A stretch of 64,000 bases of DNA from Curvibacter gracilis ATCC BAA-807. GTDB lineage: Bacteria; Pseudomonadota; Gammaproteobacteria; Burkholderiales; Burkholderiaceae_C. The notes beneath the pieces were generated by a model. It was not told the DNA's origin. It did no database searches and saw only the letters and a list, made by a program, of their open reading frames with translations. The translations under genes and the position numbers were made by a program. Shown here one piece after another: positions 36,702 to 46,464 of this stretch (positions are counted from its first letter, which is position 1; each line of letters starts with the position of its first letter). Location of the stretch: NCBI RefSeq assembly GCF_000518645.1, contig NZ_JADZ01000005.1:1-64000 (forward strand), written 5' to 3'.

Positions 36702-37661
36702 TCAGCGCACCACATGCCGGGGCTGCTCCAGCAGGGCCTGGCAAGTGGCGGCCGATTCCAGACGGTCCAGCCACCATTGCAGGGCCCGGCCGGGGCGTTG
36801 GCCGGGGCTGGCGCGCCAGGCGTAGCTGCAGCGCATTGGGCGCGAGGCCCGCTCCAGGGGTTTGTGGATGAGCATGCCGGCATCGAGGTAGTTGCGCACC
36901 ATGGATTCAGGCAGGAAGCCCGCACCCAGGCCGCGTAACTGGGCTTCGACCTTGGCCTGCATGGTGGGCACGGTGAACACGTCCTGGCCAGGCAGCAGGT
37001 TCACGGTCATGCCGCGGCCACGTTGGCTCGAGTCGGCCACGGCCACCGCGCGGTGTTGCCGGATCAGGTCGTCGCACAGCGGCTCCTGCACCTTGGCCAG
37101 GGGGTGGTGCGGTGCCACCACGTAGATGAACTGCATGGTGCCCAGCTCGCGTTGCTGGATGTCGCTGGGGGTGGATCCATCCATGATCACGCCCAGCGCC
37201 AGATCGGCATGGCCCAGCACCAGGGCCTGCAAGGTACCGGTCATGATCTCGTCGCGGATGCGCAGGCGGGTGGGCGGGTTGAGCTGGAAGAAATCGCCCG
37301 TCAACTCCAGCAGGGTGCCGCGGGTGATGACACCATCCGCGGCCACGGTGAACTGCGGCTCCCACCCGGTGGCCACGCGTTTGACGCGGTTGGCCACGGC
37401 GTCGATCTCGTCGAGCAGGCGCGCGCCTTCGCGCAGCAGCTCTTGCCCGGCCTCGGTCAGGCGGGCCTGGCGGCTGCTGCGGTCGAACAGCAGCACGTCC
37501 AGCGCATCTTCGATGGCGCGCACCCGGTAGGTGAGGGCGCTGGGCACCAGATTGAGCTGGCGCGCCGCAGCGGCAAAGCTGCCGCTCTGCGCGATCTCCT
37601 TCAGCATGCCCAGGGCATCGGGGGTGAGGACATCGCGGGCCGTGGGTTTCGTGGAGGGCAT
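36702..37661 (-). CDS. LysR-family transcriptional regulator (319 aa)
   Basis: The winged helix-turn-helix at residues about 10-70 reads GSFAAAARQLNLVPSALTYR and VRAIEDALDVLLFDR. An effector-binding domain follows (about 90-300; HADLALGVIMDG, GRGMTVNLLPG). The start at 37661 places the HTH near the N-terminus; the frame is open to 37700. It is divergent from the pirin gene at 37761, with a LysR-type box between them, so it probably regulates pirin and the following genes, and itself. Confidence 0.92.
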   Translation of the reverse strand: MPSTKPTARDVLTPDALGMLKEIAQSGSFAAAARQLNLVPSALTYRVRAIEDALDVLLFDRSSRQARLTEAGQELLREGARLLDEIDAVANRVKRVATGWEPQFTVAADGVITRGTLLELTGDFFQLNPPTRLRIRDEIMTGTLQALVLGHADLALGVIMDGSTPSDIQQRELGTMQFIYVVAPHHPLAKVQEPLCDDLIRQHRAVAVADSSQRGRGMTVNLLPGQDVFTVPTMQAKVEAQLRGLGAGFLPESMVRNYLDAGMLIHKPLERASRPMRCSYAWRASPGQRPGRALQWWLDRLESAATCQALLEQPRHVVR

Positions 37662-37672
37662 GGCCACCGTCG

Positions 37673-37689
37673 ATTCAAAAAAAATGAAT
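37673..37689. promoter_or_regulatory. Candidate LysR box between regulator and pirin
   Basis: The palindrome attca-N7-tgaat contains the T-N11-A core (T at 37675, A at 37687) typical of LysR binding sites. It lies 12 bases upstream of the LysR gene start and 72 bases before the pirin start. Confidence 0.45.
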
Positions 37690-37760
37690 GATGCCATCAA
37701 TCACCGCGCATTGCAGAGGCTGGGGCGGGCCCTAAAGTTCAGCCTCAGGAGATGCACACC

Positions 37761-38465
37761 ATGCTCAGCGTTCGCAAATCAGGGGAAAGAGGTTATGCCG
37801 ATCACGGCTGGCTGAAGTCCTTCCACAGTTTCTCTTTCGCCGGCTACCACGACCCCCGCCACATGGGCTGGGGCAATCTGCGGGTGATCAACGAAGACCG
37901 CATTGCGCCGGGCACCGGATTTGGCACCCATGGTCACCGTGACATGGAGATCATCAGCTATGTGCTGAGCGGCGAACTGGCCCACCAGGACAGCATGGGC
38001 CACGTCAAAGGCATCCGCCCCGGCGAGGTGCAGCGCATGAGTGCAGGCCGCGGCGTGACCCACAGCGAGTTCAACCACGCGCCGGGCCAGAACACCCACT
38101 TTCTGCAGATCTGGATCCTGCCCGATGTGCAGGGCATCGAGCCCGGTTACGAGCAAAAAGCGTTTTCGGACGCCGACAAGCGCGGCCGCCTGCGCCTGGT
38201 GGCCTCGCCCGATGGTGCCCAGGGCTCGGTGCGGCTGCATGCCGATGCCAGCCTGCATGCCGGCATGTTCGACGGGGAGGCCGAGCAGGCCACCCTCGCG
38301 CTGCAACCGGGCCGCAAGGCCTATGTGCACCTGGTGCGTGGCCGTCTGCTGGCCAATGGCCAGATGCTGGAAGGTGGCGACGCGCTGCTGCTGGAGCACG
38401 AGAACCAGTTGACCCTCAGCCACGGCAGCGATGCCGAGGTGCTGGTGTTCGATCTGGCGCCCTGA
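37761..38465 (+). CDS. Pirin family protein (234 aa)
   Basis: This is a bicupin protein of the YhhW type. The N-terminal metal site shows FGTHGHRDMEI and GRGVTHSEFNHA, with the His and Glu expected to bind iron. Some pirins have quercetinase activity. The AGGAG at 37747-37751 sits directly against ATG 37752 but nine bases from ATG 37761, so 37761 is chosen. It lies 42 bases from the WrbA-like gene, probably in one operon, and divergent from LysR. Confidence 0.9.
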   Translation: MLSVRKSGERGYADHGWLKSFHSFSFAGYHDPRHMGWGNLRVINEDRIAPGTGFGTHGHRDMEIISYVLSGELAHQDSMGHVKGIRPGEVQRMSAGRGVTHSEFNHAPGQNTHFLQIWILPDVQGIEPGYEQKAFSDADKRGRLRLVASPDGAQGSVRLHADASLHAGMFDGEAEQATLALQPGRKAYVHLVRGRLLANGQMLEGGDALLLEHENQLTLSHGSDAEVLVFDLAP

Positions 38466-38507
38466 GCCGGGCGGCAGAATTCATTTTTCTCAACCTAGGA
38501 GTCTTTC

Positions 38508-39062
38508 ATGGCAAAAGTCGTTGTTGTTTTCCACTCGGGTTATGGTCACACCCTGCGCCTGGCGCAATCGGTGGCCGAAGGCGCTGGCGGCACCCTGCTG
38601 GCCATCGATGCCGAGGGCAACCTCCCCGAAGGCGGCTGGGACACTCTGAACGCTGCCGACGCCATCGTCTTCGGTTCGCCCACCTACATGGGCTCGGTGA
38701 GCTGGCAGTTCAAGAAGTTTGCCGACGCCAGCTCCAAGGCCTGGTTCACCCGCGCCTGGAAGGACAAGCTGTTTGCCGGCTTCACCAACAGCGCTTCGCT
38801 GAACGGCGACAAGCAAAGCACCCTGCAATACCTGATGACCCTGGCCATGCAGCATGGCGGCCTGTGGGTGGGCCTGGGCGAGTTGCCGAGCAACAGCAAG
38901 GCCGCTCAGCGCAACGACTCGAACGTGCTGGGTGCCTCGCTGGGCGCCATGGCCCAAAGCCCCTCGGACAGCTCGCCCGCCGAAATGCCGCAGGGCGACC
39001 TGGACGGTGCCAAGGCCTTCGGTGCCCGCGTGGCGGCCGCTGCGGCCCGCCTGGCCAAGTAA
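38508..39062 (+). CDS. Flavodoxin-like NAD(P)H:quinone oxidoreductase, WrbA-like (184 aa)
   Basis: The flavodoxin fold is clear: VVVFHSGYGHTLRLAQSVAE is the phosphate loop and DAIVFGSPTYMGSVS the isoalloxazine loop. GFTNSASLNGDK and LWVGLGELPSNS complete the FMN site. WrbA-type enzymes reduce quinones by two electrons and so avoid semiquinone. It is flanked on both sides by pirin genes in the same orientation. Ribosome-binding site ctaggag is 7-8 bases from the ATG. Confidence 0.9.
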   Translation: MAKVVVVFHSGYGHTLRLAQSVAEGAGGTLLAIDAEGNLPEGGWDTLNAADAIVFGSPTYMGSVSWQFKKFADASSKAWFTRAWKDKLFAGFTNSASLNGDKQSTLQYLMTLAMQHGGLWVGLGELPSNSKAAQRNDSNVLGASLGAMAQSPSDSSPAEMPQGDLDGAKAFGARVAAAAARLAK

Positions 39063-39133
39063 GCGTTGCCAGTCTGGGGCCTGCCACCCGGTGGAGCGCA
39101 GGCCTTTCGTTGATTTCACAAGGAGCACAGCCC

Positions 39134-40018
39134 ATGACGGCCTGGACCGCGATCTCGCCCCACACCAAAGACCTGGGTGGCGGCTTTCTGGTGCGCCGCG
39201 CCTTGCCCGCGGCGCAGCGTCAGGCCGTGGGGCCCTTCCTGTTTTTTGACCACTTCGGCCCGGTGCAGGTGCAGCCGGCCGACCAGTTCGACGTGCGCCC
39301 GCACCCGCACATCGGGCTGGCCACGGTGACCTACCTGTTCGAAGGCGCACAGATCCACCGCGACAACCTGGGCTTTGAGCAACGCATCGAGCCCGGTGCG
39401 ATCAACTGGATGACGGCCGGCCGCGGCATCGTCCACTCCGAACGCCGCCCGCCCGACCTGGCAGACCAGTCTTATGCCATGCACGGCTTGCAGCTGTGGG
39501 TGGCCCTGCCCGAAGCGCTGGAAGACGTGACGCCGAGCTTTGTCCACACCCCGGCCGAAGCGTTGCCTGAAATTCAATACCCCGGTGTGCAGGTGCGCGT
39601 GCTGGTGGGTGAGGCCTTCGGCCAGCGCTCACCGGTGCAGACCCTGTCGCCCACGCTGTACCTGGATGTGCAGATGGCGCCCGGTGCCACCTTTCACCTC
39701 CCCTTGCTGGCGCAGGAGCAGGCCTTGTATGCCGTGCAGGGCGGCTTGCTGGCGGGCGATCAGGCCTTGCCTTTGCAGCAACTGGTGGTGCCGCAGGGCT
39801 CGCTGGACCTGCAGGCCGGGCCTGAAGGCTGTCGCTGGGTGTTGGTGGGTGGCCAACCCCTGGGGCACCGCCACATCCGCTGGAATTTCGTCTCGACCTC
39901 GAAGGCCCGCATCGAGCAGGCCGAGCTGGACTGGGCACAAGGCCGTGCTGAAGCCGGCATGGGTCAGGTGCCCGGCGAGACCGAGCGCATCGAGCAGCCC
40001 CAGCGACCGGGGCACTGA
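39134..40018 (+). CDS. Pirin family protein, second copy (294 aa)
   Basis: It has the longer pirin architecture: GGGFLVRRALPAAQRQAVGP, FDHFGPVQVQPAD, HPHIGLATVTYLFEGAQIHR and GRGIVHSERRPPD, so the metal ligands (His, His, His, Glu) are in place. It differs in length and sequence from the pirin at 37761, so it is not a recent duplicate. AGGAG (39121-39125) sets the start at 39134. It is 71 bases from the WrbA-like gene. Confidence 0.9.
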   Translation: MTAWTAISPHTKDLGGGFLVRRALPAAQRQAVGPFLFFDHFGPVQVQPADQFDVRPHPHIGLATVTYLFEGAQIHRDNLGFEQRIEPGAINWMTAGRGIVHSERRPPDLADQSYAMHGLQLWVALPEALEDVTPSFVHTPAEALPEIQYPGVQVRVLVGEAFGQRSPVQTLSPTLYLDVQMAPGATFHLPLLAQEQALYAVQGGLLAGDQALPLQQLVVPQGSLDLQAGPEGCRWVLVGGQPLGHRHIRWNFVSTSKARIEQAELDWAQGRAEAGMGQVPGETERIEQPQRPGH

Positions 40019-40033
40019 AACGGAGGCGCGGAG

Positions 40034-40780
40034 TCAGCGCAGCGGTGACAGATCCGGCGCCAGCGCCTCGCGCTCGTCAAACACAAAGCAACTGCCCTGG
40101 TAATGGGCGCCATCGGTTTCCTCGAAGTACTTGAGGATGCCGCCCTCGAGCTGGTACACATGGGGGAGGCCTTCCTCGCGCATCAGGATGGCCGCCTTCT
40201 CACAGCGGATGCCGCCTGTGCAGAAGCTCACCACCGTCTTGCCTAGCAGATCGGCCTTGTGGGCGCGCAAGGCGTCGGGGAATTCGGTGAACTTGTTGAT
40301 GCGCCAATCCACCGCGCCTTCAAACGTGCCGTGGTCCACCTCGAAGGCATTGCGGGTGTCCAGGGTGACCACCGGGCGGCCTTCGTCGTCATGGCCTTGC
40401 GCCAGCCAGCGGCGCACCGTGGCCGGTGTGACGGCGGGCGCACGCCCTTCGGCCGGGCGGATGGTGGGGTGGTTCATGCGGATGATCTCGCGCTTGACCT
40501 TGACCAGCATCTTGCGAAACGGCTGGTGGTCCGACCAGCTCTCCTTGGGCGCCAGATCGGCCAGGCGGGGGTCCTGGCGCAGGGTGGCCACCACCTCGCG
40601 CACGGCCTCGGCGGACCCGGCCAGAAAGAAGTTGATGCCTTCTTCGGCCAGCAGGATGGTGCCGCGCAGCGCCAGGCGCTGGGTTTGTTCGGCCAATTGA
40701 TCGCGCAGCTGGGCCGCATCGGGCAGCGGCACAAACTTGTAGCAGGAGATGTTGAGGACCTGGGTGTTCACGGCGCGCAT
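40034..40780 (-). CDS. trhO: tRNA uridine(34) hydroxylase, rhodanese-like (248 aa)
   Basis: It modifies U34 to 5-hydroxyuridine. The rhodanese domain carries the catalytic cysteine in [16 protein letters not shown], and the N-terminal acylphosphatase-like region ([28 protein letters not shown]) is the YceA/TrhO hallmark. [11 protein letters not shown] also matches. It is convergent with the pirin gene (15-base gap) and downstream of no partner. Confidence 0.92.
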   Translation of the reverse strand: MRAVNTQVLNISCYKFVPLPDAAQLRDQLAEQTQRLALRGTILLAEEGINFFLAGSAEAVREVVATLRQDPRLADLAPKESWSDHQPFRKMLVKVKREIIRMNHPTIRPAEGRAPAVTPATVRRWLAQGHDDEGRPVVTLDTRNAFEVDHGTFEGAVDWRINKFTEFPDALRAHKADLLGKTVVSFCTGGIRCEKAAILMREEGLPHVYQLEGGILKYFEETDGAHYQGSCFVFDEREALAPDLSPLR

Positions 40781-40805
40781 TGTAGAAGCCCACGGGGCCT
40801 GGGGC

Positions 40806-41435
40806 TCACTGGCTGGAGGTGACGGAGCAATTGCTGTCGCTGGCCGAAACAGGGGTGCAAACCCGGGCTCTGCCGGTTCGGGCCAGAACCAGGATGCGGG
40901 TCTGGTTGGGCTGCAATGTGCTGCCCACGTCGTTGCGCTGGATGCGCAGCGTCATGGACTGGAAGCCGCTGTTGTCCGCAGTCTTGGAGTAGCCCGAGCC
41001 ATCGATGCGGATCAGGCCCAGCGCTGTACCTGAGCCGTCGTTGGTGCTGATGTTGATGTATCCCTCTTGGGCCGGCACGGTCTGCAAAAGCAGATCCTGA
41101 CCATCTGTGTAGGTTGCTGAGGCCCCGCTGATGGTGCCGGTGTAGGTGTTGCTCGAGGCACTGAAGCCCGGACGGGAGACAAAGACCTTCCAGCCGCTGG
41201 CCCAGTTGGTGCTGGTGTTGGGCACCACAAACGCGGTCTGGTTGCGCTTCATGGCTTCACCGCGTGCGGTGTTGATCGAGGCGAGCAGCGCGTTGGCCAC
41301 CGAGGTCATCTGCGAGTTGCGCTGGAAGGTGACAAAGCTGGGCACTGCCACCAAGGCCAGCACCACGATGATGGCCATGACGACGATCAATTCGATCAAG
41401 GTGAAGCCCCGGCTGGGGCGCTCGGGCGATTTCAT
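40806..41435 (-). CDS. fimT: Minor type IV pilin, FimT/GspH-like (209 aa)
   Basis: The type III signal (class III) prepilin leader reads [10 protein letters not shown], then [20 protein letters not shown], with the Phe after Gly as the cleavage point and Glu5. The rest has GspH/FimT features ([15 protein letters not shown]). The ATG at 41435 overlaps the pilE stop (ATGA). An alternative ATG is at 41444. It is the last gene of the pil operon, an unusual place for fimT. Confidence 0.85.
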   Translation of the reverse strand: MKSPERPSRGFTLIELIVVMAIIVVLALVAVPSFVTFQRNSQMTSVANALLASINTARGEAMKRNQTAFVVPNTSTNWASGWKVFVSRPGFSASSNTYTGTISGASATYTDGQDLLLQTVPAQEGYINISTNDGSGTALGLIRIDGSGYSKTADNSGFQSMTLRIQRNDVGSTLQPNQTRILVLARTGRARVCTPVSASDSNCSVTSSQ

Positions 41436-41944
41436 GGCCAGCATAACTTGGCATTGGTGCTCGACGCTGTGCCCGTACAGGTCTTGGTGCCGGTGCTGGT
41501 AACTTCAAGCACGTTCACCACAGTATCAGTGAACTGCGGAGTCGCAGTCACTTTCACACAGTCGGCCAGCGTGATCGTATTGCTGCAACGGGAGGCGCTC
41601 AACAGATAGGCAGAGTTGGCCACCGTGTCGCCAGAGTAAAACTTGAACGGAAACGTCGCGGCGGTGAAGGACGGCGTGCCACCGCCACATTCACCGCTGT
41701 TGTAGGCCAAGGCCGAGGCTGCGCTGGTGGTTGAGCTGAACGACAGGTAGCAGTTGCGTTGGGTCATGTAGCGTTCTTGCTGCAACAGCAACTCGGCAAT
41801 GGCCGAGCGGCCCTGGGCCCGTTTGCCTTTGAGCACCGAGTCTTGGTAGGCGCCGAAAGCCACGCGGGCCAGAATGCCGATGATGGCCACGGTGATCATC
41901 AGTTCGATCAGGGTAAAGCCCCTGTTGCGGTGTTTCGTGCTCAT
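41432..41944 (-). CDS. pilE: Type IV pilin, PilE-like minor pilin (170 aa)
   Basis: The leader MSTKHRNRG precedes FTLIELMITVAIIGILARVA, a perfect prepilin processing site with Glu5. The C-terminal domain has four or more cysteines, with one late pair (KTCTGTAS, KLCWP). It lies between pilY1 and fimT, overlapping both by four bases, as usual for the PilE of the minor-pilin operon. Confidence 0.88.
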   Translation of the reverse strand: MSTKHRNRGFTLIELMITVAIIGILARVAFGAYQDSVLKGKRAQGRSAIAELLLQQERYMTQRNCYLSFSSTTSAASALAYNSGECGGGTPSFTAATFPFKFYSGDTVANSAYLLSASRCSNTITLADCVKVTATPQFTDTVVNVLEVTSTGTKTCTGTASSTNAKLCWP

Positions 41945-44900
41945 GGTGCAGTTTTCAAATCCCAGTAATTATTGATCTGTCGCCAGCTCAGACGTCCCAC
42001 CACGTCGGTGATGGTGACCGAGCTCCCGGCCACCGCCGAGCCTGTCGAGCCGCTTTGCACGCTGGTCTTGACTGTGGTGCGGGTGCGTCGGCCCGTTGAA
42101 TCGCTGGCACTGTAGGTGATGGACGATTCCAGATCGACATACATGGCGCCACCGAGCAGGCCCACCGTCGAGGTGCTGAAGGTACCGTCACCGGTGGCGA
42201 TGTCGATCACATACTGGTTGCCGCTGCCGGGCGTGGCGGTGCAGGTGCCAGAGGTTCCGGCCGCTCCGGGGATGATGGTGTTGAAACTGGCCGAGGGACT
42301 CAGGTCCAGGAAGCTGCTGATCATCTTCTCACCACTCGAGGGCAGGTCGAAATACCAGCCCGAACGCAGGGGCTTGGTGACGGCGGTGCCGGTGCTTGAA
42401 TCGCTGTAGGTGGCCGTGTCGGTCATGGCCCGACCCCAGACAAAATCACCCACCGAAACCGTATGAGGGGTGACGCTGGTATCGACGGTACCCTGGGCCA
42501 GGCGGGTGCGACCGGTGATCACGCTGGCTGTGCTGGTGGTGGTCGTCGCGCTGTCTGATTGGCTCAGGCCGGTCACGCCGTTGTCGTAGACGGCATAGAT
42601 CGAATTCTGGGCCGTGGAGGTCTTGTCCGACGATTCGAGGAATTTGCCTGTGCCAAACAACACATAGAAAGTCTGCAGATTGTTGACCACCGGCCCGGTG
42701 AAAATTCGGGGCGCCGAGAAGATGGGCTGCACATTGGAACTGCCGTCCTTGGCGATGTACATCGGGTAGGCCTCAGGCGTGGAGGCTGTGCCTTTGTTGA
42801 AGAAGGACAGCTTGTTGACATTCCAGTCGGCCGTGACCGTTGGGTTGAAGGCGGCGCGGTCGGTCGTGGCGTTGCGCGGTGTGAAATCGAGCTTCCAGAG
42901 CTTGCCATGCAGGTCGCCGACAAAAATGCGATTGACGGCACCTGCCGAGTCGTAAAGGGGTGTGAAGTTGGCGACGCCTGGTGCTTTGGTCGCCGCCAGG
43001 GTGGTGTCCAGGGGCAGGGCCACCTTGTAGTAGTTGGTGCCCGGTGTCCAGGCATCGCCCGCGGCCTTGTCCAGCGCCAGGAAGAACAGCGTGGGCTGAC
43101 CCGTGCTGCTGTAGCGCCCATTGGCGTCGGTTACATAGTTGTTGACACCACTGGCGACCACGGCGAACCAGCGGTAAGTGGTGGAGGTGGCCCCTGGCGC
43201 GCTGGTGACCAGCTTGAGGATCTGCGGCTGGCCCACCACATAGCCCAGGTCGGTGTCGTCGGCATTGGTGAACTCCCACATCACCTTGGAAGCAGAGAAG
43301 GCTGTCGGGTCGGTCACATCAAGGGCGAACACGCCCCGACCGCCAGCGCCGGTACCTGACACCAGCACGGTCTTCCAGGTGCAGGTGCTGGCCGTGAGGG
43401 TGTGTGAGGGGCCGACGCAGGCCTCGCCCACGGCCGGCAGTCCGTCCACATAGCTCTGGTGGTTGTTGACGTAGCTGGTGCTGGTCAGGGCGGAGAGCTT
43501 GCTGGCCATCCAGCTCGGGATGTAGGCAAACAGCTCGGCCCCGGAGCTGGCGTTGAACGCATGCAGCATGCCGTCGTTGGCGCCCACGTAGACAGCCGCT
43601 GTGCGACTCGCATTGTCGCTGTAGAAGGTGCTGTAGCTGTTTTCGGTGTAGCCCTTGGCCGGGGCACCGGTGTAGACCACGCTGGAGTTGACGATGTCAC
43701 CCAACAATTTGCTGCGACGGCGGAAGGTGGTGCCTTCCAGCGAGCGGTCGCCGCGCAGGTAGTTGAGGCGGCTTTCGCCAAGGTTGTCGTTTGCGGCCGA
43801 GGGTGAGGCCTTGTTCAAGGGGGTCCGGATCGTCGTGAGGTCGACGGCGCTCCACAGAAAATCGGTGGCCACCGGGTTGGACGTACCGCCCACCTGCCCC
43901 ATCACGATGTTGCGCGTGGTGGCCGGGTTGGCCCGGTTGGTCAGCACATCGGCCGCACTCCAGTTGGGGGTGGTGCCGATCGAGACGGCGCCATTGGCCA
44001 CCGTCAGCGGCAGGGCCACCACATCACCGGTCCAGTTGCTGGTGTCAAACGCGCCCTGGTAGATCACGCTGCCGTTGGTGGCCGTGAGGTACTTGGATTG
44101 CAGGGAGACCCCGGCGATGTTGCGCGAGGAGTTGGCGGCCCGGCTGAAAATGCCGTTGAAGGCACTCAACACCCCGCGGGCTGAACTCTGAAGGTAATAG
44201 GTGCTGGCTTCACCGGGAGAATTCAGGTTCTGCCACACATCGTTGTTGTTGTTGCCACTGTTATCCTTGAAGGGATTGCCCCAGGTGTTGTAGGGGTTGC
44301 CGCCCACGTTGGAGGCATCGGCTTCGAAGCCACCGTATTTGGACGCCATGAAGAACTGGTTGGCGTAACGGCGGGTGTTGGTATCGTTCTGAGCGCCGTA
44401 CTCGTTGACGTCAAAGAGGAAAGTCTTGACGCGAAGGCCGGGGCGTTGTTTAGACGTTGCATTGGTCCAGGTGCTGCCTCGGATGTCATGGGTGTGGGCC
44501 CAGTAGGCTGAGCCCATGATCTGGCTGGTGCTGCTGCCCGATGGCACGCTGTAGTTGGCGCCATTGGGGTTACCGGTGGTTCGTTGAACCGCGGTGGGGG
44601 TCGTGCCATCTAGGTAGTTCGATGACACATTTTTCTCAAAGTTCTGCACCGTGGTTCGCCATGCATTGATGTCGATGATGTTGTTGGCTGCGTCTGGGGT
44701 AGGCAGTCGATTGCCATCATGGGTGTTGATGTCGCCAATCACCACGATATTGCTGCGCACGCAGGAGTAGTCGGCCGAGGCGGAGCGGCTGCCACCATAG
44801 GGATCGGTCCAGGTCGTGAAGACCGGGAAGCCGTCCTTGTAGGTGTCGGTGATGTTGCTGATGGCATCGGCACTGGGGCTCAGGCCCTGCAGGTAGCGCA

Positions 44901-46464
44901 GCACCTCGTAATGCAGCTCGCCCACCGGGTCATAGATCTTGTAGCGGCCAGCGACTGGACCGGTGCGGCCGAATTTGTTGAGGTAGTTGACCACCCCGCT
45001 GATGCCCATGGTGTCGCCATCCGGGTTGGTGACAAAGACCCCGGTGGTGTTGTTCCACTCGATGTTGGCGTTGCCCGTGCTGGGCGTGTTGTCATTGCCG
45101 CTGTCGTCAAAAGTCTTGTAGCCCACATACTTCATGGGGGCGCGCAGCACGCCGCCGTAACGACCACCGGAGTTGTAGCTGGCTGTCTGGTCCATCAGAT
45201 AACCAAAGGCGGCCAGGCGGAGTTGATCGCTGTACTTCTGGATCACGCCTGTCGGTTTGTAGTTGCCGCTAGGGTATAGCGAACAGAGTCCGTAGTCGCG
45301 CACATCGGCCAGGGCGCCACCACTCTTGTTGCAGACCTGAACCCGTGAGTAGAAAAATCCATCACTGTTGAGTTGGGTGCCGGCAGCCGTGGGCGGTGTC
45401 CAAGACCCCGTGTAATTGCGGTAGTAGCAAGCCTTGACCGTGCCCGAATAAGGGTCGCCAAACACGTTGTTGTTGCAACCTACCCCGTTGTAGGCGGGTG
45501 CTACGGCCCAACGGTTGCCTGCGCCGTACCAGACCTCCTTGGTTCCGGTGAAGGCGCAGGTGCCGTTCTCAGAAGCGCAGTTCGTCATGCCGCTGGGTTG
45601 GCTGATGTTGGTGTTGGTAACCACCGGCCCCACCGCCTGGGTGGATGCTGGGCTGTTCAGCACATAGCTGGCCGGGCCGGTCGAGCAGTTGCCCGTGGCC
45701 GAGGTGCCGAAGTAGATTTTGTTGAGCGTGTTGGCCACATAGATGTCGCTGCCATTGGCGGCCGTGATCATGGCGGTGGGCACGGCTCCCCAGTAGGTGC
45801 CGGCGCCACCGCCGTCCTTGGTGAGTTGCTTGGCCGGAAAGTTGCTGCTGTTCCACATGCAGATCGGGTCGCCATTGGGGATCAGGGCGCGCTGCAGAAT
45901 GGTCAGACCGTCCTGGTCGATGTAGCGGTCGCCGCCCGAAAGCGCCAGGCGCAGCATGTCGATGGCCGAACTGCTGGCCCAGTTCAGGAAGTTGCCACTG
46001 AAGGCGTTGCTGCATTTGCGGTTGGTGGCGGCACCGCTGCGGTCAAAGCGCTTGTAATCGCTGGCAGTCAGTCCCGTGGCAGGCGTTTCGCTGGGGCTGT
46101 CGTTGTAGGTGTAGCAGGATTCGGCGTCGTAATAGCCCAGGTACTCGGTGGCGTTCGAGTAGGTGTTGTCACTGCTGCCGCCCGGGGTGTACTGGGCACC
46201 CACGGTGGGGTACTCCACCGACAAGGCCAAGGCCAGGCTGGGCTTGTCGACAGGGGTGGTGGCATACAAGGGGGTCGAGGACAGAGCAATCGGGGTGTAG
46301 GCCGGGGCTGTGGTCTGGCTGTGGACCAGCCAGGACAGGCCGAGGCCGGCGCCGACGATCAGGCCCAAGGCGGTGACGAAGCCGGCGCGCTGGTGCACGC
46401 CCAGTCGCAGACGTTGCAACCAGGCGGTGGGGGCAGTAAGGGCGTTCATGGTTGGCTCGCTCAT
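41941..46464 (-). CDS. pilY1: Type IV pilus tip adhesin/biogenesis protein PilY1 (1507 aa)
   Basis: The N-terminus has a hydrophobic leader (FVTALGLIVGAGLGLSWLV). The segment YPTVGAQYTPGG with NATEYLGYYDAESCYTYN replaces the von Willebrand A region; no MIDAS motif (DxSxS) is seen. The C-terminal third is the beta-propeller PilC/PilY1 domain: AVYVGANDGMLHAFNASSG, then GVFALDVTDP and DTDLGYVVGQPQI. It helps pilus assembly and adhesion at the tip. ATGA overlap with pilX sets the start; ATG at 46449 is an alternative. Confidence 0.92.
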   Translation of the reverse strand: MSEPTMNALTAPTAWLQRLRLGVHQRAGFVTALGLIVGAGLGLSWLVHSQTTAPAYTPIALSSTPLYATTPVDKPSLALALSVEYPTVGAQYTPGGSSDNTYSNATEYLGYYDAESCYTYNDSPSETPATGLTASDYKRFDRSGAATNRKCSNAFSGNFLNWASSSAIDMLRLALSGGDRYIDQDGLTILQRALIPNGDPICMWNSSNFPAKQLTKDGGGAGTYWGAVPTAMITAANGSDIYVANTLNKIYFGTSATGNCSTGPASYVLNSPASTQAVGPVVTNTNISQPSGMTNCASENGTCAFTGTKEVWYGAGNRWAVAPAYNGVGCNNNVFGDPYSGTVKACYYRNYTGSWTPPTAAGTQLNSDGFFYSRVQVCNKSGGALADVRDYGLCSLYPSGNYKPTGVIQKYSDQLRLAAFGYLMDQTASYNSGGRYGGVLRAPMKYVGYKTFDDSGNDNTPSTGNANIEWNNTTGVFVTNPDGDTMGISGVVNYLNKFGRTGPVAGRYKIYDPVGELHYEVLRYLQGLSPSADAISNITDTYKDGFPVFTTWTDPYGGSRSASADYSCVRSNIVVIGDINTHDGNRLPTPDAANNIIDINAWRTTVQNFEKNVSSNYLDGTTPTAVQRTTGNPNGANYSVPSGSSTSQIMGSAYWAHTHDIRGSTWTNATSKQRPGLRVKTFLFDVNEYGAQNDTNTRRYANQFFMASKYGGFEADASNVGGNPYNTWGNPFKDNSGNNNNDVWQNLNSPGEASTYYLQSSARGVLSAFNGIFSRAANSSRNIAGVSLQSKYLTATNGSVIYQGAFDTSNWTGDVVALPLTVANGAVSIGTTPNWSAADVLTNRANPATTRNIVMGQVGGTSNPVATDFLWSAVDLTTIRTPLNKASPSAANDNLGESRLNYLRGDRSLEGTTFRRRSKLLGDIVNSSVVYTGAPAKGYTENSYSTFYSDNASRTAAVYVGANDGMLHAFNASSGAELFAYIPSWMASKLSALTSTSYVNNHQSYVDGLPAVGEACVGPSHTLTASTCTWKTVLVSGTGAGGRGVFALDVTDPTAFSASKVMWEFTNADDTDLGYVVGQPQILKLVTSAPGATSTTYRWFAVVASGVNNYVTDANGRYSSTGQPTLFFLALDKAAGDAWTPGTNYYKVALPLDTTLAATKAPGVANFTPLYDSAGAVNRIFVGDLHGKLWKLDFTPRNATTDRAAFNPTVTADWNVNKLSFFNKGTASTPEAYPMYIAKDGSSNVQPIFSAPRIFTGPVVNNLQTFYVLFGTGKFLESSDKTSTAQNSIYAVYDNGVTGLSQSDSATTTTSTASVITGRTRLAQGTVDTSVTPHTVSVGDFVWGRAMTDTATYSDSSTGTAVTKPLRSGWYFDLPSSGEKMISSFLDLSPSASFNTIIPGAAGTSGTCTATPGSGNQYVIDIATGDGTFSTSTVGLLGGAMYVDLESSITYSASDSTGRRTRTTVKTSVQSGSTGSAVAGSSVTITDVVGRLSWRQINNYWDLKTAP

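Noticed and set aside
34358-36871. Plus-strand ORF of 837 codons
   Set aside because: Antisense shadow of gluQ and the FAD oxidoreductase; composition is shadow-like.
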